Assembly: GCF_026109735.1 (NCBI RefSeq)
Contig: NZ_CP069620.1
Span: 2,480,001 to 2,544,000 of the forward strand
DNA length: 64,000 nt
Source of the DNA: Salinimicrobium tongyeongense
GTDB lineage: Bacteria; Bacteroidota; Bacteroidia; Flavobacteriales; Flavobacteriaceae
Direction of reading: 5' to 3'
The position numbers were made by a program, and so were the translations under genes. Positions 1-9,829 of this stretch are shown here, piece by piece; position 1 is the stretch's first letter, and each line of letters begins with the position of its first letter. The notes beneath the pieces were generated by a model. It searched no databases, had not been told where the DNA came from, and saw only the letters and a list, made by a program, of their open reading frames with translations.

Positions 1-1623
1 TTACAAAGAGCCAACTCGGCTAACGAAGTAGTGGTATTTTTTGAGCGGCCCGATAAATCAAAAATGAATTTGATTCTTCGTGCTTATAATGACGGTCTGG
101 TTTTTCGCTATGAATTTCCTGAAAAAGATAAGTCTTCTTATGTAATTAAAGAAGAAATGACCTCTTATACAATTCCGGATAGTTCAAAACGCTGGCTACA
201 AAAGTTCAATCCTGCAAATGAAGGTTATTACCGGGAAATGAAAGATGCAAGGGAGCAGAAAGACTGGGCTTATCCTGCTCTTTTTCAGGCGCCAGACAGC
301 ACTTACTTTTATTTAATTCATGAAGCTGACTTAATGAGGAGCTACGCAGGGACGAAACTAACTAATTACGAAGAACCTTCTAAGTACAAGCTCACATTTC
401 CTGACGCCTGGAATGGCAGGGAACAGGGAGAATCCCAACCTACAATAAACCTGCCCTGGAAATCTCCCTGGAGGGTAATAATAATTGGCGGACTGGATGA
501 TATTGTTTCCTCAACGCTTGTAGATGATGTTTCTACACCATCTTTAGTCGAAAATACTGAATGGATAAAACCCGGGCTGGTATCCTGGAATTATTGGTCT
601 AATAACCATGGAACAAAAGATTACCAGGTGGTGCGCAAATTTACTGATCTGGCAGTAGAAATGGGTTGGCCCTACACCTTACTGGACTGGGAGTGGGATG
701 CTATGGGCAATGGAGGTAATTTGGATGACGCCCTGGAGTACATACATTCAAAGGGAATAAAACCTTTAATATGGTACAATTCCGGGGGTGATCACACCTG
801 GGTAGAAGCTACTCCAAAAGACAGGATGTTAACTCATGAAAACAGGGTGGAGGAGTTTACCAAACTAAAGAAAATGGGAATTGTCGGGGTCAAGGTTGAT
901 TTTTTCGAAAGTGAAAAACAGGATATGATCAACTATTATATGGATATTCTGGAAGATGCTGCAGATTTTGAGATGCTGGTTTTTTTCCACGGTAGCCTGG
1001 TGCCCAGAGGCTGGGGTAGAACTTATCCTCATCTTATGACCTATGAAGGAGTTCGCGGTGCCGAATGGTACAATAACGGTCCAGATTTCACTTATGAAGC
1101 GCCTGTACATAATACTATTCTGCCGTTCACAAGGAATGTTGTTGGTTCTATGGATTACACACCGGTAACTTTTACCAATTCTCAATATCCCCACATAACT
1201 TCTTATGGCCATGAACTGGCTCTGGGAGTGCTTTTTGAGTCTGCTTTACAGCACATGGCCGACAGGCCCGAGGGATATAGATCTCTCCCGGCAGAAATAA
1301 TTTCGTTCCTCATGGATCTACCGGTCACCTGGGATGACACCAAATTACTGGATGGATATCCCGGGCAGGGAGTCACCATGACCCGTCAAAAAGAGGAAAT
1401 CTGGTATATAGCTGGAATTAACGGAGAAGAAAAGGTAAAGGACCAGGTGTTAAGCTTTGACTTTTTACCTGAAGACAAAAAGTACAGGCTAAGCTTATTT
1501 GCAGATGGAGATCATGATAAAGAATTTTCCATCAGCTATCAGGTAGTGGATAGAAATAGTTCAGTTGGTGTGAAGTTGCTGCGTCGGGGCGGCTTCGCAG
1601 GTTATTTATCTCCTATAGAATAA
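1..1623 (+). CDS. Glycoside hydrolase family 97, partial (5' end outside window)
   Basis: The reading frame is open from the first base, so the N-terminus, including any signal peptide, lies outside the window; about 540 codons are visible. The protein matches GH97 exo-alpha-glycosidases (alpha-glucosidase or alpha-galactosidase, usually periplasmic). Visible parts are the end of the N-terminal beta-sandwich, a (beta/alpha)8 barrel (about codons 190-440) and a short C-terminal beta domain. The barrel contains VSWNYW, LLDWEWD, VGVKVDFF and LMTYEGVRGAEW. The Asp of VKVDFF (codon 300, 898-900) sits where retaining GH97 enzymes carry their nucleophile, and the Glu of TYEG (codon 349) fits the acid/base. 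This favours the retaining, alpha-galactosidase-like branch over the SusB-like inverting branch; that is inference. It is followed 19 nt later by a GH31 gene on the same strand. Confidence 0.9.
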   Translation, partial: LQRANSANEVVVFFERPDKSKMNLILRAYNDGLVFRYEFPEKDKSSYVIKEEMTSYTIPDSSKRWLQKFNPANEGYYREMKDAREQKDWAYPALFQAPDSTYFYLIHEADLMRSYAGTKLTNYEEPSKYKLTFPDAWNGREQGESQPTINLPWKSPWRVIIIGGLDDIVSSTLVDDVSTPSLVENTEWIKPGLVSWNYWSNNHGTKDYQVVRKFTDLAVEMGWPYTLLDWEWDAMGNGGNLDDALEYIHSKGIKPLIWYNSGGDHTWVEATPKDRMLTHENRVEEFTKLKKMGIVGVKVDFFESEKQDMINYYMDILEDAADFEMLVFFHGSLVPRGWGRTYPHLMTYEGVRGAEWYNNGPDFTYEAPVHNTILPFTRNVVGSMDYTPVTFTNSQYPHITSYGHELALGVLFESALQHMADRPEGYRSLPAEIISFLMDLPVTWDDTKLLDGYPGQGVTMTRQKEEIWYIAGINGEEKVKDQVLSFDFLPEDKKYRLSLFADGDHDKEFSISYQVVDRNSSVGVKLLRRGGFAGYLSPIE

Positions 1624-1642
1624 AAGATGTTAAGAGAAAAAA

Positions 1643-4237
1643 ATGAATTTTAGAATAGCCGTCTTATTGTTTCTTTGTTTTCCGATAACCTCTATACCTC
1701 AGGAGAGGGTGTACGAACTTAAGAAGGATCGGCTTAGCATTAATCTGGAAGATGGTGTCTTAGAGATCATTCCGTTTTCTCCTAATGCTGTAAGAGTTCA
1801 AATGGAAATGGGAGGAATAAAGGAAAAGGAAGAACTTATTTTAGTAAATCAGCAGCCGTTTTCAGATTTTCAATTTTCACATGAAGAGGATCAACTTCAA
1901 ATCAGCACAGATTCTATGCTGGTAACCTACAATAGGAAAGAGAGGACTCTTAATTTTTCAGATGTAAATGGAGAGATATTTCTCAGTGAAAAACCGGGAA
2001 GCCGAATTATGAAACCAAATTCAGTCATGGGAGAACCGGCATTTCTGGTGGAACAAACTTTCCATTCCCCCGAAGACGAGTTTTTATTTGGTCTGGGACA
2101 ATTTCAGGATGGGCATTATAATCTTAGAAATATCAGCCGGAAATTGATACAGGTAAATTCTCAAATAGCTATTCCTTTTCTATACTCCAGCAAGGGGTAT
2201 GGAATATTATGGCATCAATACGGCCTCACAGAATACAATCCGGCTGACAATGAAATTTCATTGGTCAGGGAGGAAAATGCGGATTCGGGTGGAGAGAAAG
2301 ACCTGGTGGAAATCACTACTACCTCAGGAACCCAGAAGATCTCCCGGGAAGAAGCCCTTTATTCAGGAAAGTTTTCAGTAGATGAAGATGGGGATTATAT
2401 CTTTATGTTGGATTTGGGCGATATGGATAGTCGTCATCTTGTAGTCATTGATGATTCGGCCATAATAGACCATTCCAATTTGTGGCTTCCTCCCGCAGCA
2501 AGTAAATCGGTACACCTAAAAGCAGGAGAACATAGTGTACAGGTAGTTAGTAAGTCTTCGAATACTCCTAAATTGTCCTGGAAAAAGGCAGATAATACTA
2601 CTACTTTTCGCTCTCCTCATGCCAAGTCCCTTGATTATGTAGTTTTCAATGGTAATAGTGCTGATGAAGTTATAGGCAGCTATCGTGAATTATCCGGAAA
2701 CACTCCCATGCTCCCTCTTTGGGCATATGGATTCTGGCAGTGTCGGGAAAGGTATACCTCAGCAAGTGATCTGGTGGAAACTGTCAAAGAATTCAGAAGG
2801 CGGGAATTACCTATGGATGTTATTGTGCAGGATTGGCAGTACTGGGGAGACCGTGGTTGGGGCGTACCTCAATTTGATGAAACCAATTATCCTAATCCCT
2901 CCGGATTTATTCAGGAGATACATGATCTAAATGCACATTTAACCATTTCCATATGGTCTAATCCCGACAAGAATTCAGAAATAGGTAAGGAATACGTCGA
3001 AAAAGGTTTGTTCATCCCTGAGACGAAATGGCTTGATTATTTTAATCCGGAAACAGGAAGACGTTACTGGCAGACGCTAAATGAAAATCTATTCACCCAT
3101 GGGATAGATGGCTGGTGGATGGATGCCACCGAGCCGGAGAACGATGCGTTAACGGGAGAAATTACACATCGTGGTCCAGGCGAGTTTTACCGCTTAACTT
3201 ATCCCTTGTTTGTGAGTGAATCAGTTTACGAAGGACAGCGAAGAGCCAATCCTGAGAAAAGGGTCACTATATTAACACGTTCGGCATTTGCAGGACAACA
3301 TAGGTATGGAACAATTAATTGGTCAGGTGATATTGGTGGTACCTGGGAAGAGTATCAGAGGCAAATAGTTGCCGGCTTGAATTATTCGCTTACTGGAATG
3401 CCATTTTGGACTACCGATATTGGAGGATTTTTTCGTCCGGGGGCTTCACAGTATACTGATGAGAATTACAGGGAATTACTTACGAGGTGGTTCCAATGGG
3501 GAACATTTAATACGATTTTTAGGGTACATGGGTACCAATCTGAAACCGAACCCTGGAAATTTGGCGAAGAAGTAGAGTCTAATATGCGTAAAATGCTGGA
3601 TCTTCGTTACCGTCTGCTTCCCTATATCTATTCAGGATCATGGCACATTTCTAAAAATGGATATACTATGATGCGTCCAATGGTTATGGATTTTCAGGAC
3701 GATGCTGAGGCTGTGAACCAGTCAATGCAGTATATGCTTGGAGATTCTTTTCTGGTGGCCCCTGTTACTGAATTTGGCGCAGTAGAAAGACCTGTGTATT
3801 TACCAAAATCCAGCGACTGGTTTGATTTCTGGTCAAATAAAAAATTCACCGGGGGACAAACGATTTCAAGAACGACACCTATAGATATCATTCCTTTATT
3901 TATCAAAGCCGGATCCATTATTCCAATAGGTCCTGAAGTTCAATATTCTGAAGAGAAGGATTGGAAGGAACTTGAAATTCGAATTTATCCCGGAGCGGAA
4001 GCAACTTTTACATTGTATGAAGATGAAAACGATAATTATAATTATGAAGAAGGTGCTTATTCGGAGATCAATTTTCTCTGGAATGAAAATGAAAAGATGT
4101 TAACTATAGAAGAAAGAGAGGGAGATTTTGAAGGGATGTTCCAGAAGCGTTCATTTAATATCAGCCTGTTGAAAGACGGAGAGTGGATAAATAAACAAAT
4201 TGAGTATAACGGAAATAAAGTAGAAGTAAAAATATGA
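1643..4237 (+). CDS. GH31 alpha-xylosidase/alpha-glucosidase with PA14 insert
   Basis: An 864-residue secreted GH31 hydrolase. A short hydrophobic signal peptide (about residues 1-19) precedes an N-terminal beta-sandwich. A PA14-like insert follows at roughly 220-312, then the catalytic barrel. The nucleophile is Asp494 in [10 protein letters not shown], and the acid/base is Asp563 in NWSGDIGG. The C-terminal beta domains end in [18 protein letters not shown]14 insertion before the barrel is known from xyloglucan alpha-xylosidases (CjXyl31A, BoGH31A), so release of alpha-1,6-xylose from xyloglucan oligosaccharides is the leading guess; an alpha-glucosidase cannot be excluded. The stop codon overlaps the next ATG by 4 nt (ATGA), indicating translational coupling with the GH43 gene. 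The C-terminal half is paralogous to the GH31 half of the fusion protein at 5640. Confidence 0.92.
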   Translation: MNFRIAVLLFLCFPITSIPQERVYELKKDRLSINLEDGVLEIIPFSPNAVRVQMEMGGIKEKEELILVNQQPFSDFQFSHEEDQLQISTDSMLVTYNRKERTLNFSDVNGEIFLSEKPGSRIMKPNSVMGEPAFLVEQTFHSPEDEFLFGLGQFQDGHYNLRNISRKLIQVNSQIAIPFLYSSKGYGILWHQYGLTEYNPADNEISLVREENADSGGEKDLVEITTTSGTQKISREEALYSGKFSVDEDGDYIFMLDLGDMDSRHLVVIDDSAIIDHSNLWLPPAASKSVHLKAGEHSVQVVSKSSNTPKLSWKKADNTTTFRSPHAKSLDYVVFNGNSADEVIGSYRELSGNTPMLPLWAYGFWQCRERYTSASDLVETVKEFRRRELPMDVIVQDWQYWGDRGWGVPQFDETNYPNPSGFIQEIHDLNAHLTISIWSNPDKNSEIGKEYVEKGLFIPETKWLDYFNPETGRRYWQTLNENLFTHGIDGWWMDATEPENDALTGEITHRGPGEFYRLTYPLFVSESVYEGQRRANPEKRVTILTRSAFAGQHRYGTINWSGDIGGTWEEYQRQIVAGLNYSLTGMPFWTTDIGGFFRPGASQYTDENYRELLTRWFQWGTFNTIFRVHGYQSETEPWKFGEEVESNMRKMLDLRYRLLPYIYSGSWHISKNGYTMMRPMVMDFQDDAEAVNQSMQYMLGDSFLVAPVTEFGAVERPVYLPKSSDWFDFWSNKKFTGGQTISRTTPIDIIPLFIKAGSIIPIGPEVQYSEEKDWKELEIRIYPGAEATFTLYEDENDNYNYEEGAYSEINFLWNENEKMLTIEEREGDFEGMFQKRSFNISLLKDGEWINKQIEYNGNKVEVKI

Positions 4238-5595
4238 AAGCAAACAGAGTAATATTATGCCTAATCCTGTTTTTGGTTTATAATAAAGGAATATCCCAAA
4301 ACCCGATTATTCAAACGAATTATACAGCAGATCCTGCTCCCCTGATTTATAATGGTAAAGTTTATTTATATACCTCCCATGATGAAGCAGGGTCAACCTG
4401 GTTCACTATGAACGACTGGCGCTTGTACACCACCGAAGACATGGTCAACTGGACAGACCATGGGACGGTACTGGCCTATGATGATTTTGACTGGGCTAAA
4501 CAGAATGCCTGGGCACCCCAGGCCATAGAGAGGCATGGTAAGTTTTATATGTACGTGCCTATAACTGCCAGGAATGGAAGGAATGGAATTGGTGTGGCGG
4601 TAGCCGATAGTCCATATGGACCATTCCTGGATCCTTTAGGAAAACCCTTGATTAGCAATAGTAATGCAGATATAGATCCCTCTGTATTTATTGACGATGA
4701 CGGGCAGGCCTATCTTTTTTGGGGAAACCCCGAATGCTATTATGTGAAACTGAATGAAGACATGATAAGTTATGATGGGGAAATTAAAAAGATCCCTAAT
4801 ACCATTGAAGCATTTGGAAAACGCGAAGGGGAAGAAAATCCTCAACGCCCCACTACATATGAAGAAGGTCCCTGGTTGTACAAAAGAAATGGTATCTATT
4901 ACATGTTTTTTGCCGCCGGACCTTTACCAGAACATATTGGCTATTCTACAAGTAACAGTATCACAGGTCCCTATAAATATCAGGGAGTGGTGATGCCTAG
5001 GGAAGGAGGCGCCTTTACAAATCATCCCGGAGTCATTGATTACAAGGGTAAAACCTATTTCTTTTATCACAATGCAGCCCTCCCCGGAGGAGGTGGGTTT
5101 ACCCGTTCTGTAGCCGTGGAGGAATTGAAATTCAATGAAGATGGATCGATCCGGCAATTGAATATGACTAAGGGATTAGAGGACCCATTGAAACCTTTGA
5201 ACCCATATATTAAAAATGAAGCAGAAACCATTGCCTGGTCCGAAGGTTTGAAGTCAAGAGAAAATGACATTGTAGGAAACTTCATTGTGGCTACCCACAA
5301 CAATGCCTTTTCTACCGTCAAAAAAGTAGATTTTAGAGAGCAAGGTGCTTCTCGATTTACAGCCAGGGTGGGGACAACCCATAACGGGGATGTAAGTATG
5401 GAGATAAGACTCGATGCAGTAGATGGGGAACTGATTGGAACCCTAAAAGTGCCATTAACCGGAGGTAGTGATAGGTGGGAATTAGTGACTGTAGATATTG
5501 ACAATATAACCGGTATACACGATGTATATTTTGTTTTTAAAGGAAAAGCACCCAGCGAGATACTCTACTTTGATTACTGGAAATTTGAAAAATAA
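4234..5595 (+). CDS. GH43 arabinofuranosidase/xylosidase with C-terminal CBM6-like domain
   Basis: A 453-residue secreted GH43 enzyme with a signal peptide (about 1-21, cleavage near ISQ). The five-bladed propeller carries the usual triad: general base Asp33 in TADPAP, pKa modulator Asp148 in DIDPSVF and general acid Glu211 in YEEGPW. From about residue 330 a beta-sandwich resembling family 6 carbohydrate-binding modules ends the protein ([10 protein letters not shown]...FDYWKFEK). GH43 enzymes of this layout usually remove alpha-L-arabinofuranosyl side groups from arabinoxylan or xyloglucan, or act as beta-xylosidases; the substrate cannot be fixed from sequence. It starts inside the stop codon of the GH31 gene and ends 44 nt before the GH43-GH31 fusion, so the three are probably co-transcribed. 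Confidence 0.9.
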   Translation: MKANRVILCLILFLVYNKGISQNPIIQTNYTADPAPLIYNGKVYLYTSHDEAGSTWFTMNDWRLYTTEDMVNWTDHGTVLAYDDFDWAKQNAWAPQAIERHGKFYMYVPITARNGRNGIGVAVADSPYGPFLDPLGKPLISNSNADIDPSVFIDDDGQAYLFWGNPECYYVKLNEDMISYDGEIKKIPNTIEAFGKREGEENPQRPTTYEEGPWLYKRNGIYYMFFAAGPLPEHIGYSTSNSITGPYKYQGVVMPREGGAFTNHPGVIDYKGKTYFFYHNAALPGGGGFTRSVAVEELKFNEDGSIRQLNMTKGLEDPLKPLNPYIKNEAETIAWSEGLKSRENDIVGNFIVATHNNAFSTVKKVDFREQGASRFTARVGTTHNGDVSMEIRLDAVDGELIGTLKVPLTGGSDRWELVTVDIDNITGIHDVYFVFKGKAPSEILYFDYWKFEK

Positions 5596-5639
5596 ATTAA
5601 GAATAGATACGTAAGGAAATAACAATAAAAATATTTAAA

Positions 5640-8600
5640 ATGAAAAAAAATCAACCGTTCTTAATCACCATTCTCTTAGCCCTTTTTGTCTTTACCGGCT
5701 GTAGTGCGCAGAAAAATGTACCTGTATTTTCCAAAGCGGTTTATGAAGGGAATGATGATGTGTATAATGAGAATCCTTTGGAGGAGGATGAATTCTATAA
5801 TCCTATTTTACAGGGAATGTATCCAGATCCGGCAATTGCCCGAAAAGGAGATGATTATTATTTGGTTTCCTCATCCTTTGCTGTTTTTCCGGGGGTGCCA
5901 ATCTTCCATTCAAATGACCTGGTGAACTGGACGCAAATTGGCCACGTTCTGGATAGAAAAACACAGTTAAAAGTTTTTGATACAGGGATCAGTGCCGGAA
6001 TTTATGCCCCTGATATTCGGTATAACCCTCACAATGATACTTTTTATATGATCACCACCCAGTTTGCCGGTGGTTTTGGAAACATTGTGGTTAAAACCAA
6101 AGATCCTATGCAAGGTTGGAGCGATCCGTACAAATTGAACTTTCAGGGTATAGATCCGGCGATCTTTTTTGATGACGACGGGAAGGCCTATGTAGTCCAT
6201 AATGATGCTCCAAACCAGGGAGAAGAACTATACCAGGGGCATCGCGTGATTAAAATTTGGGAATATGATCTGGAAAAAGATCAGGTGATTGAGGGAACCG
6301 ATAAGATAATTGTAGATGGAGGAGTCGATCTTGCAGATAAACCCATCTGGATTGAAGCTCCTCATATCTATAAAAAAGATGGTCTTTATTATCTAATGTG
6401 TGCCGAAGGTGGTACAGGAGGTTGGCATAGTGAGGTGATATTTGTAAGTGATAAGCCAATGGGACCTTATGAGCCTGCACCCTCAAATCCAATCCTAACA
6501 CAAAGATATCTTTCGCAAAACCGGGATTACAAAGTAGACTGGGCTGGACATGCAGATCTGGTTGAAGGACCCGATGGTGAATACTGGGGGGTATTTTTAG
6601 CAATACGCCCAAATGAAAAAGGTAGGGTAAATACCGGAAGAGAAACTTTTATTTTACCGGTAGACTGGTCTGGAAAGTTTCCTGTTTTTATAAATGGTCT
6701 TGTTCCCATGGAACCAAAACTTAAAATGCCGGAAGGTGTTGAAAATAAAACCGGAGAAGGTGATTATTTCCCAAATGGAAACTTTACTTATACCGAGGAC
6801 TTTAGTTCTGATAAATTAGATTACCGTTGGGTAGGATTAAGAGGGCCTCGTGAAGATTTCATTAAGTTCACCAAAAAAGGTCTTCAAATTAACCCTTTTG
6901 AAACCAATATAAAGGAAGTTAAACCTACCTCTACACTTTTTCATCGTCAACAGCACAAAGATTTTTCCTTTACTGCTACTATGAGTTACAAGCCAAAGTC
7001 TGAAAAAGATTTAGCCGGTATCACAGCTATTCAAAGTGAAAAATTTAATTATGTATTTGGTGTAACCAGGAAAGACAACAAATTTTATTTAGTGTTGGAG
7101 AGGACTGAAAAAGGTTCTTCCAAAATACTGGCCAGTAAGGAAATTGAATATAAAGATGAGGTTCAGCTGAGAGTAGAAGCAGAAGAAGATGACTATCAGT
7201 TCAGTTATGCTTTGAAAGGAGAAGATTTTCAGAATTTAGGTGGTACAGTGTCCGGAGATATTCTGTCCACTAATGTTGCCGGAGGTTTTACCGGGGCATT
7301 ATTAGGCTTGTATGCAACATCTGCTAATGATGCAATACCGGGAGTTGTAGCGCAATCATTTCAAGAAACTGAAGGTGGGATATCTGCAACTATTGACTCG
7401 ATTGAGGTTGAGATACAATTTTTTAAGCCCGACTTGGTTCGGGTAATTAAATACCCTGAGGGATCTTCCTATAAAAAAGAAAGTCTTTCAGTAATTATGG
7501 ATCCGGTAGATGTAAGCTTCAATACAAGAGAAAAGGGTGATTACGTTTCTTTAAGCTCAAAAGATCTTGAGGTGCTACTAGATCTTAGAAATGGGAATAT
7601 TACCTTTAAGAGATTAGGGGGGCGGGTGCTCCTGCAGGAGATTAGTGCCTCATTCGTGAAATTCAATGATGCCGGGGAGAATACTTACAGCGTTTCACAA
7701 TCTTTTAAGTTAGATCCAGAGGAAGCTATATACGGACTTGGAATCCTTCAGAATGGAAAAATGTCACAGAGAAATCAGGAAGTTAAAATGATACAGGGTA
7801 ACACCTGGGATTTCGTGCCCTTTTTTCAATCGGTTAAAGGATATGGAATGTTCTGGGATAATTATTCACCTACTACTTTCAGTGATAATACTGAAAGGAC
7901 CCAATTTGAATCCGAGGTTGGAGATGGGATTGACTACTATTTTATGGACGGAGGAAATTCTGATGGGGTAATCGCAAATATGCGAAATCTTACGGGAGAA
8001 GTGCCTATGTTTCCATTATGGACATTTGGGTATTGGCAGAGTAAAGAACGATATAAAAGCCAGGAAGAAACGGTTGGGGTAGTCAAAAAATATCGGGAAT
8101 TAAATGTTCCTTTGGATGGCATTATCCAGGACTGGCAGTATTGGGGAGACAATTATCATTGGAATGCTATGGAGTTTTTAAATCCCAATTTTCCTGAGCC
8201 ACAGAAGATGATTGATCAAATTCATGATCTTAATGCTCATATTATTATTTCAATCTGGTCATCTTTTGGTCCTGAGACCCAACCCTATAAAGATTTAAAA
8301 GCAGGTAATGATCTTCTAGAATTTCAAACCTGGCCTTTATCAGGAAAAGATACATGGCCACCAGATATGAATTATCCATCTGGAGTTCGGGTGTATGATG
8401 CCTACGATCCGGAGGCAAGAGATATTTACTGGAAACATTTAAGGAAGGGCCTTTATTCCCTGGGAATCGATGGATGGTGGATGGATTCAACAGAGCCTGA
8501 CCACCTTGAATTTAAACCTGAGGATCTGGATGTTCAGACACATTTAGGCTCCTTTAGAAAGGTTCGTAATGCTTATCCCTTGTTAAGTGTGGGAGGAGTT

Positions 8601-9659
8601 TATAAAAATCAGAGACAAGAAACTTCAGATAAAAGAGTTTTTATTTTGACACGTTCAGCTTTCGCCGGACAACAGCGGTATGGGGCCAACACATGGTCTG
8701 GAGATGTTACTGCTTCATGGGATGCCCTGGGGAAACAAATTCCGGCCGGCTTAAACTTTTCACTTACAGGAATACCTTATTGGAATACTGATATTGGAGG
8801 TTTCTTCCTTAGTAAATTCAAAGACAAGCTCGAGGATCCTGAATATCGGGAATTATATGCCCGGTGGCTCCAATTTGCAGCCTTTACTCCAATGATGCGT
8901 TCCCATGGTGCAGATGCACCAAGAGAGATCTATCAGTTTGGAAAAAAGGGGGATGACATCTACGATGCATTAGAAAAGTTTATAAACCTGCGTTATAGCC
9001 TACTGCCTTACATTTATTCTTCTGCCTGGGATATTACTCATAATAATTCAAGTATGATGCGGGCTTTAGTAATGGATTTTCCTGGTGACAGTAAGGTGCA
9101 TGATTTAAACGATCAATATATGTTTGGAAAATCCATTCTTGTAGCCCCGGTCACGAGATCCATGTACACAGTAAACAAATCAGAAAATTTTGGAGAAGTG
9201 AAGTCAAAGGATATTTACCTTCCTGCTGGTGCCATTTGGTACGACTACTGGGACGAAAGAAAGTTCAATGGTGGAAAACGTATCGAAAAAGAAACACCAA
9301 TAGATGTTATGCCACTATATGTTCGTGCAGGTTCCATCCTTCCTATAGGACCAAAAGTGCAATATGCTACTCAACATGACTGGAATAATCTGGAAGTTAA
9401 AGTATATCCGGGCGCAAATGGTGAATTTATATTATATGAGGATGAAAAGGATAATTACAATTATGAAGATGGTGCCTATTCTGAAATAAAGTTTGAATGG
9501 AAGGATGAACAAAAACAGTTAATAATTCATCCCCGTAAAGGTGAATTTGAGGGCATGCTGAAGGAGAGGGTTTTTAATATTAAATTGGTGGGAGAAAAAC
9601 AGGGATCTACCTCAAGAAATATTAAGTATCATGGTGAAAAACTTCAGGTGGATCTTTAA
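5640..9659 (+). CDS. Bifunctional GH43-GH31 fusion lipoprotein
   Basis: One uninterrupted 1339-codon frame joins two complete hydrolases. A lipoprotein signal with lipobox FTGC (Cys21) predicts membrane anchoring. Residues about 50-360 are a GH43 propeller: Asp63 in YPDPA, Asp172 in IDPAIF and Glu239 in WIEAPH. Residues about 365-570 form the concanavalin-like sandwich typical of GH43 subfamily 12-like beta-xylosidases/arabinofuranosidases. Residues about 585-1339 are a GH31 enzyme without PA14: nucleophile Asp949 in GWWMDSTEP and acid/base Asp1022 in WSGDVTA. All catalytic residues expected from the families are present in both halves. Physical coupling of an arabinofuranosidase/xylosidase with an alpha-xylosidase-like enzyme suggests sequential trimming of one side chain. 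Usually these are separate genes; the join near residue 580 resembles a GH31 that lost its own signal peptide. Confidence 0.93.
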   Translation: MKKNQPFLITILLALFVFTGCSAQKNVPVFSKAVYEGNDDVYNENPLEEDEFYNPILQGMYPDPAIARKGDDYYLVSSSFAVFPGVPIFHSNDLVNWTQIGHVLDRKTQLKVFDTGISAGIYAPDIRYNPHNDTFYMITTQFAGGFGNIVVKTKDPMQGWSDPYKLNFQGIDPAIFFDDDGKAYVVHNDAPNQGEELYQGHRVIKIWEYDLEKDQVIEGTDKIIVDGGVDLADKPIWIEAPHIYKKDGLYYLMCAEGGTGGWHSEVIFVSDKPMGPYEPAPSNPILTQRYLSQNRDYKVDWAGHADLVEGPDGEYWGVFLAIRPNEKGRVNTGRETFILPVDWSGKFPVFINGLVPMEPKLKMPEGVENKTGEGDYFPNGNFTYTEDFSSDKLDYRWVGLRGPREDFIKFTKKGLQINPFETNIKEVKPTSTLFHRQQHKDFSFTATMSYKPKSEKDLAGITAIQSEKFNYVFGVTRKDNKFYLVLERTEKGSSKILASKEIEYKDEVQLRVEAEEDDYQFSYALKGEDFQNLGGTVSGDILSTNVAGGFTGALLGLYATSANDAIPGVVAQSFQETEGGISATIDSIEVEIQFFKPDLVRVIKYPEGSSYKKESLSVIMDPVDVSFNTREKGDYVSLSSKDLEVLLDLRNGNITFKRLGGRVLLQEISASFVKFNDAGENTYSVSQSFKLDPEEAIYGLGILQNGKMSQRNQEVKMIQGNTWDFVPFFQSVKGYGMFWDNYSPTTFSDNTERTQFESEVGDGIDYYFMDGGNSDGVIANMRNLTGEVPMFPLWTFGYWQSKERYKSQEETVGVVKKYRELNVPLDGIIQDWQYWGDNYHWNAMEFLNPNFPEPQKMIDQIHDLNAHIIISIWSSFGPETQPYKDLKAGNDLLEFQTWPLSGKDTWPPDMNYPSGVRVYDAYDPEARDIYWKHLRKGLYSLGIDGWWMDSTEPDHLEFKPEDLDVQTHLGSFRKVRNAYPLLSVGGVYKNQRQETSDKRVFILTRSAFAGQQRYGANTWSGDVTASWDALGKQIPAGLNFSLTGIPYWNTDIGGFFLSKFKDKLEDPEYRELYARWLQFAAFTPMMRSHGADAPREIYQFGKKGDDIYDALEKFINLRYSLLPYIYSSAWDITHNNSSMMRALVMDFPGDSKVHDLNDQYMFGKSILVAPVTRSMYTVNKSENFGEVKSKDIYLPAGAIWYDYWDERKFNGGKRIEKETPIDVMPLYVRAGSILPIGPKVQYATQHDWNNLEVKVYPGANGEFILYEDEKDNYNYEDGAYSEIKFEWKDEQKQLIIHPRKGEFEGMLKERVFNIKLVGEKQGSTSRNIKYHGEKLQVDL

Positions 9660-9672
9660 ATATCAATGTGTA

Positions 9673-9698
9673 GTGTACAAAAATAAAATGTAGTACAC
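9673..9698. repeat. Inverted repeat downstream of the GH43-GH31 gene
   Basis: GTGTAC and GTACAC are separated by 14 nt in the 170-nt gap between the fusion gene and the GH51 gene. A related TGTAGT word occurs twice in the same stretch (at 9670 and 9689 approximately), so the block looks like a paired operator rather than a terminator; no T-run follows. Function unknown. Confidence 0.3.
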
Positions 9699-9726
9699 CT
9701 TAAGAGAAGCTTATATAAGATATATA

Positions 9727-9747
9727 CTCCAATAAATTTGATTGGAG
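9727..9747 (+). promoter_or_regulatory. Candidate promoter of the GH51-GH127 operon with dyad over the -7 box
   Basis: TAAATTTG (9733-9740) is an exact match to the Bacteroidota -7 consensus TAnnTTTG. It sits inside a perfect dyad, CTCCAAT...ATTGGAG (7-nt arms, 7-nt spacer). A protein bound to that dyad would block the -7 element. No good TTTG -33 box is visible 19-20 nt upstream, so the promoter may need an activator. The predicted leader is about 80 nt. Confidence 0.4.
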
Positions 9748-9829
9748 ATTTTGAGATAAATACAAATTAATTCAGCTCTGAAATATTTGAGAAGTGACTT
9801 TTGAGTAGTAAAAAATTAAACAGTAAATC

